Assembly: GCA_011523265.1 (NCBI GenBank)
Contig: WTHD01000395.1
Location: 1 to 35,153, forward strand
Direction: 5' to 3'
Source: Candidatus Binatota bacterium
Lineage (GTDB): Bacteria > Desulfobacterota > Binatia > Bin18
Length of the DNA stretch: 35,153 bases
Positions 34,051 through 35,153 of the stretch are shown one piece after another (position 1 is the first letter of the stretch; every line of letters starts with the position of its first letter). The translations under genes and the position numbers were made by a program. The notes beneath the pieces are model-generated. The model worked only from the letters and a program-made list of their open reading frames with translations, searched no databases and was not told where the DNA came from.

Positions 34051-34097
34051 CGGGTAGAAAGAACAGGCAGAAGGAACGCTCAGAAAGGAAGTGGCGT

Positions 34098-34595
34098 ATG
34101 CGGCATAATCCCCCTCAACCGACCCAACCGACCCAACCGACCCAACCGACCCAACCGACCCAACCGACCCAACCGACTCAACAGACTCAACCGTTCGGTC
34201 AGGCCGGTTTTACGCTCATCGAGCTTCTGGTCGTGATGGTCATCATCGGTCTGCTGGTTGCCCTGGTCGGGCCGAACGTCATGGGCCGCGCCGAGAAAGC
34301 CAAGCCCCAGGCCGCCCGGATGCAGATCGAGAATCTGGCCAGTGCGCTGGAGATGTTCAAACTGGACGTCGGCAGGTATCCGACCGAAGAGGAAGGCTTG
34401 TCCGTGCTCCGCCAGGCGCCGTCCGGCGTGGACCGCTGGGACGGCCCCTATCTCAGAAAGCAGGTGCCCAAGGACCCGTGGGACCGTGACTATGTCTATC
34501 GCCTTGCAGGAAAAGAATTTGAGGTGCTCTCCTACGGCGCGGATGGCGCGACCGGCGGTGCCGATGTGGACGCCGATATTCTCAGTTCCGAATAA
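34098..34595 (+). CDS. gspG: Type II secretion major pseudopilin GspG with PTQ-repeat leader
   Basis: GspG is the main subunit of the type II secretion pseudopilus. The 165-aa product has the prepilin peptidase site G-FTLIELLVVMVIIGLL with Glu at +5, then VMGRAEKAKPQAARMQIENL, LDVGRYPTEEEGL, DGPYLRKQVPKDPWDRDYVY and a DADI calcium-site tail. Oddly, the leader before the cleavage site is 37 residues and consists largely of seven PTQ repeats plus QTQ, translated from a 9-bp minisatellite (34119-34190). There is no in-frame ATG, GTG or TTG between the array and the cleavage site, and ATG 34098 has a good AAAGGAAG, so the array is very probably translated. Usual leaders are about 5-25 residues. 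Confidence 0.94.
   Translation: MRHNPPQPTQPTQPTQPTQPTQPTQPTQQTQPFGQAGFTLIELLVVMVIIGLLVALVGPNVMGRAEKAKPQAARMQIENLASALEMFKLDVGRYPTEEEGLSVLRQAPSGVDRWDGPYLRKQVPKDPWDRDYVYRLAGKEFEVLSYGADGATGGADVDADILSSE
34119..34190 (+). repeat. 9-bp minisatellite array 3, inside gspG
   Basis: Six units CCGACCCAA, one CCGACTCAA and one CAGACTCAA, all in frame (Pro-Thr-Gln). It belongs to the same unit family as the arrays at 11914-11985 and 32750-32812. Confidence 0.95.
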
Positions 34596-34635
34596 GCGGT
34601 GTGACTGGAAGACGGAGATGCGAAAAAGAACCCAT

Positions 34636-34686
34636 AGGAGTGCGGGCTTCCAGCCCGCAGGCGGCCAAGATGGCCGCTCTCCCAGG
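34636..34686 (+). repeat. Double-hairpin repeat, copy 6 (forward)
   Basis: GCGGGCT-TCC-AGCCCGC and GCGGCCA-AGA-TGGCCGC bounded by AGGAGT and CTCCCAGG, between gspG and gspL and therefore inside an operon. Confidence 0.93.
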
Positions 34687-34712
34687 CAGGATGGCCACTC
34701 TAGGAGGCTTGG

Positions 34713-35153
34713 GTGAATCTCCCGCCAGGCATACAGCGCCTCGCCACGGTTGACTATTGTGACGGCCTCGGCATCGCCGTTGGGTCGCACGCCGTCAGCT
34801 TTGTGCACAGTACCAAGCGCCTCTTTCAGGTGGGGCTGAAAACGACGCGGACCGTGCCCCTGCCGGAAACCGCCGCGGACCATCTGCCGGCTATCCGTTG
34901 GGCCTTGGACGACTTTCTGGCCGACATCGAAACCCTGCCCGACCAGACCGTCCTGTGTCTGCCCCGGAAAGAGGCGAGCGTGAGCCGGCTGGTCGTGCCG
35001 GAAGCCGCGCGCGGCTCGCTGGAACAGGTCGTCCGCTATGAAGTCGAACGCCTGCTGCCCTTCCGTGAGGAAGAGATCTACTACGATTACGTGACGACGG
35101 AAGAGGGCGGGGAAGAGCGGCGGCTTGGAGTCGTTATTTTTTGTTTTCCCCGC
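34713..35153 (+). CDS. gspL: GspL/PilM-like type II secretion ATPase-fold protein (3' end off window)
   Basis: The first 147 codons run off the window in frame. GTG 34713 follows AGGAGG by 5 nt. Features include IQRLATVDYCDGLGIAVGS at the start, an alternating core, TVLCLPRKEASVSRLVVPEA, and LEQVVRYEVERLLPFREEEI then YYDYV, the PilM/GspL hallmark of a membrane-bound actin-like fold protein. In T2SS, GspL links the GspE ATPase to the inner-membrane platform. It follows gspG directly, so gspH-K are missing at this position. PilM rather than GspL proper is possible, since the C-terminus is not seen. Confidence 0.8.
   Translation, partial: MNLPPGIQRLATVDYCDGLGIAVGSHAVSFVHSTKRLFQVGLKTTRTVPLPETAADHLPAIRWALDDFLADIETLPDQTVLCLPRKEASVSRLVVPEAARGSLEQVVRYEVERLLPFREEEIYYDYVTTEEGGEERRLGVVIFCFPR

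Overview
The window is GC-rich, gene-dense bacterial chromosome. lpxA and gmhA (lipid A and heptose synthesis) and a gspF-gspG-gspL type II secretion cluster point to a Gram-negative with an LPS outer membrane. FGAM synthase is split into PurS, PurQ and a 739-aa PurL instead of the single large PurL of gamma-/betaproteobacteria. Together with the gene order infB-ylxP-rbfA-truB-rpsO-pnp-dut this suggests a deltaproteobacterium-like or Tectomicrobia-like lineage. That placement is inference; no 16S gene is present.

Layout. 1-6689 (+): translation/RNA block infB (5' end off the window), ylxP, rbfA, truB, rpsO, pnp, dut. 6738-9534 (+): tRNA-Gly(GCC) and polA. 9771-10519 (+): a Phd-type antitoxin with a VapC PIN toxin, behind a long palindrome. 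10782-11911 (+): an enoyl-CoA hydratase-family protein and bolA. 12108-13759 (-): pgsA and a UDP-glucuronate 4-epimerase-like gene, overlapping by 4 nt. 14107-20078 (-): purine operon purB-purS-purQ-purL-purF. 20386-22139: a tiny membrane/coiled-coil ORF (-), tRNA-Cys (+), then yacG-lpxA, tRNA-Gly(CCC) and a solitary 5S rRNA gene with its own promoter (all -). 22409-22911 (+): yefM-yoeB toxin-antitoxin pair. 22995-31271 (+): gmhA, a giant secreted subtilisin-like protease whose beta-propeller C-terminus is cut off by a frameshift, a second tiny membrane/coiled-coil gene (frameshifted), an antitoxin-like higA without a visible toxin, a deoxyhypusine-synthase-like gene, and a third tiny membrane/coiled-coil gene. 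31507-35153 (+): a luciferase-like flavin oxidoreductase, then gspF, gspG and the start of gspL.

The conserved genes are ordinary. The unusual content is between them. Six copies of a ~51-bp double-hairpin repeat, three copies of a 42-48-bp palindromic element, a second GC-rich hairpin family, and three 9-bp minisatellite arrays fill most gaps. One array is translated into the leader of the pseudopilin GspG. A family of small one-helix membrane proteins with a coiled-coil tail occurs three times and matches no family I can name. Three toxin-antitoxin-type loci and the repeat-flanked protease block mark 20-31 kb as the accessory part of the window.
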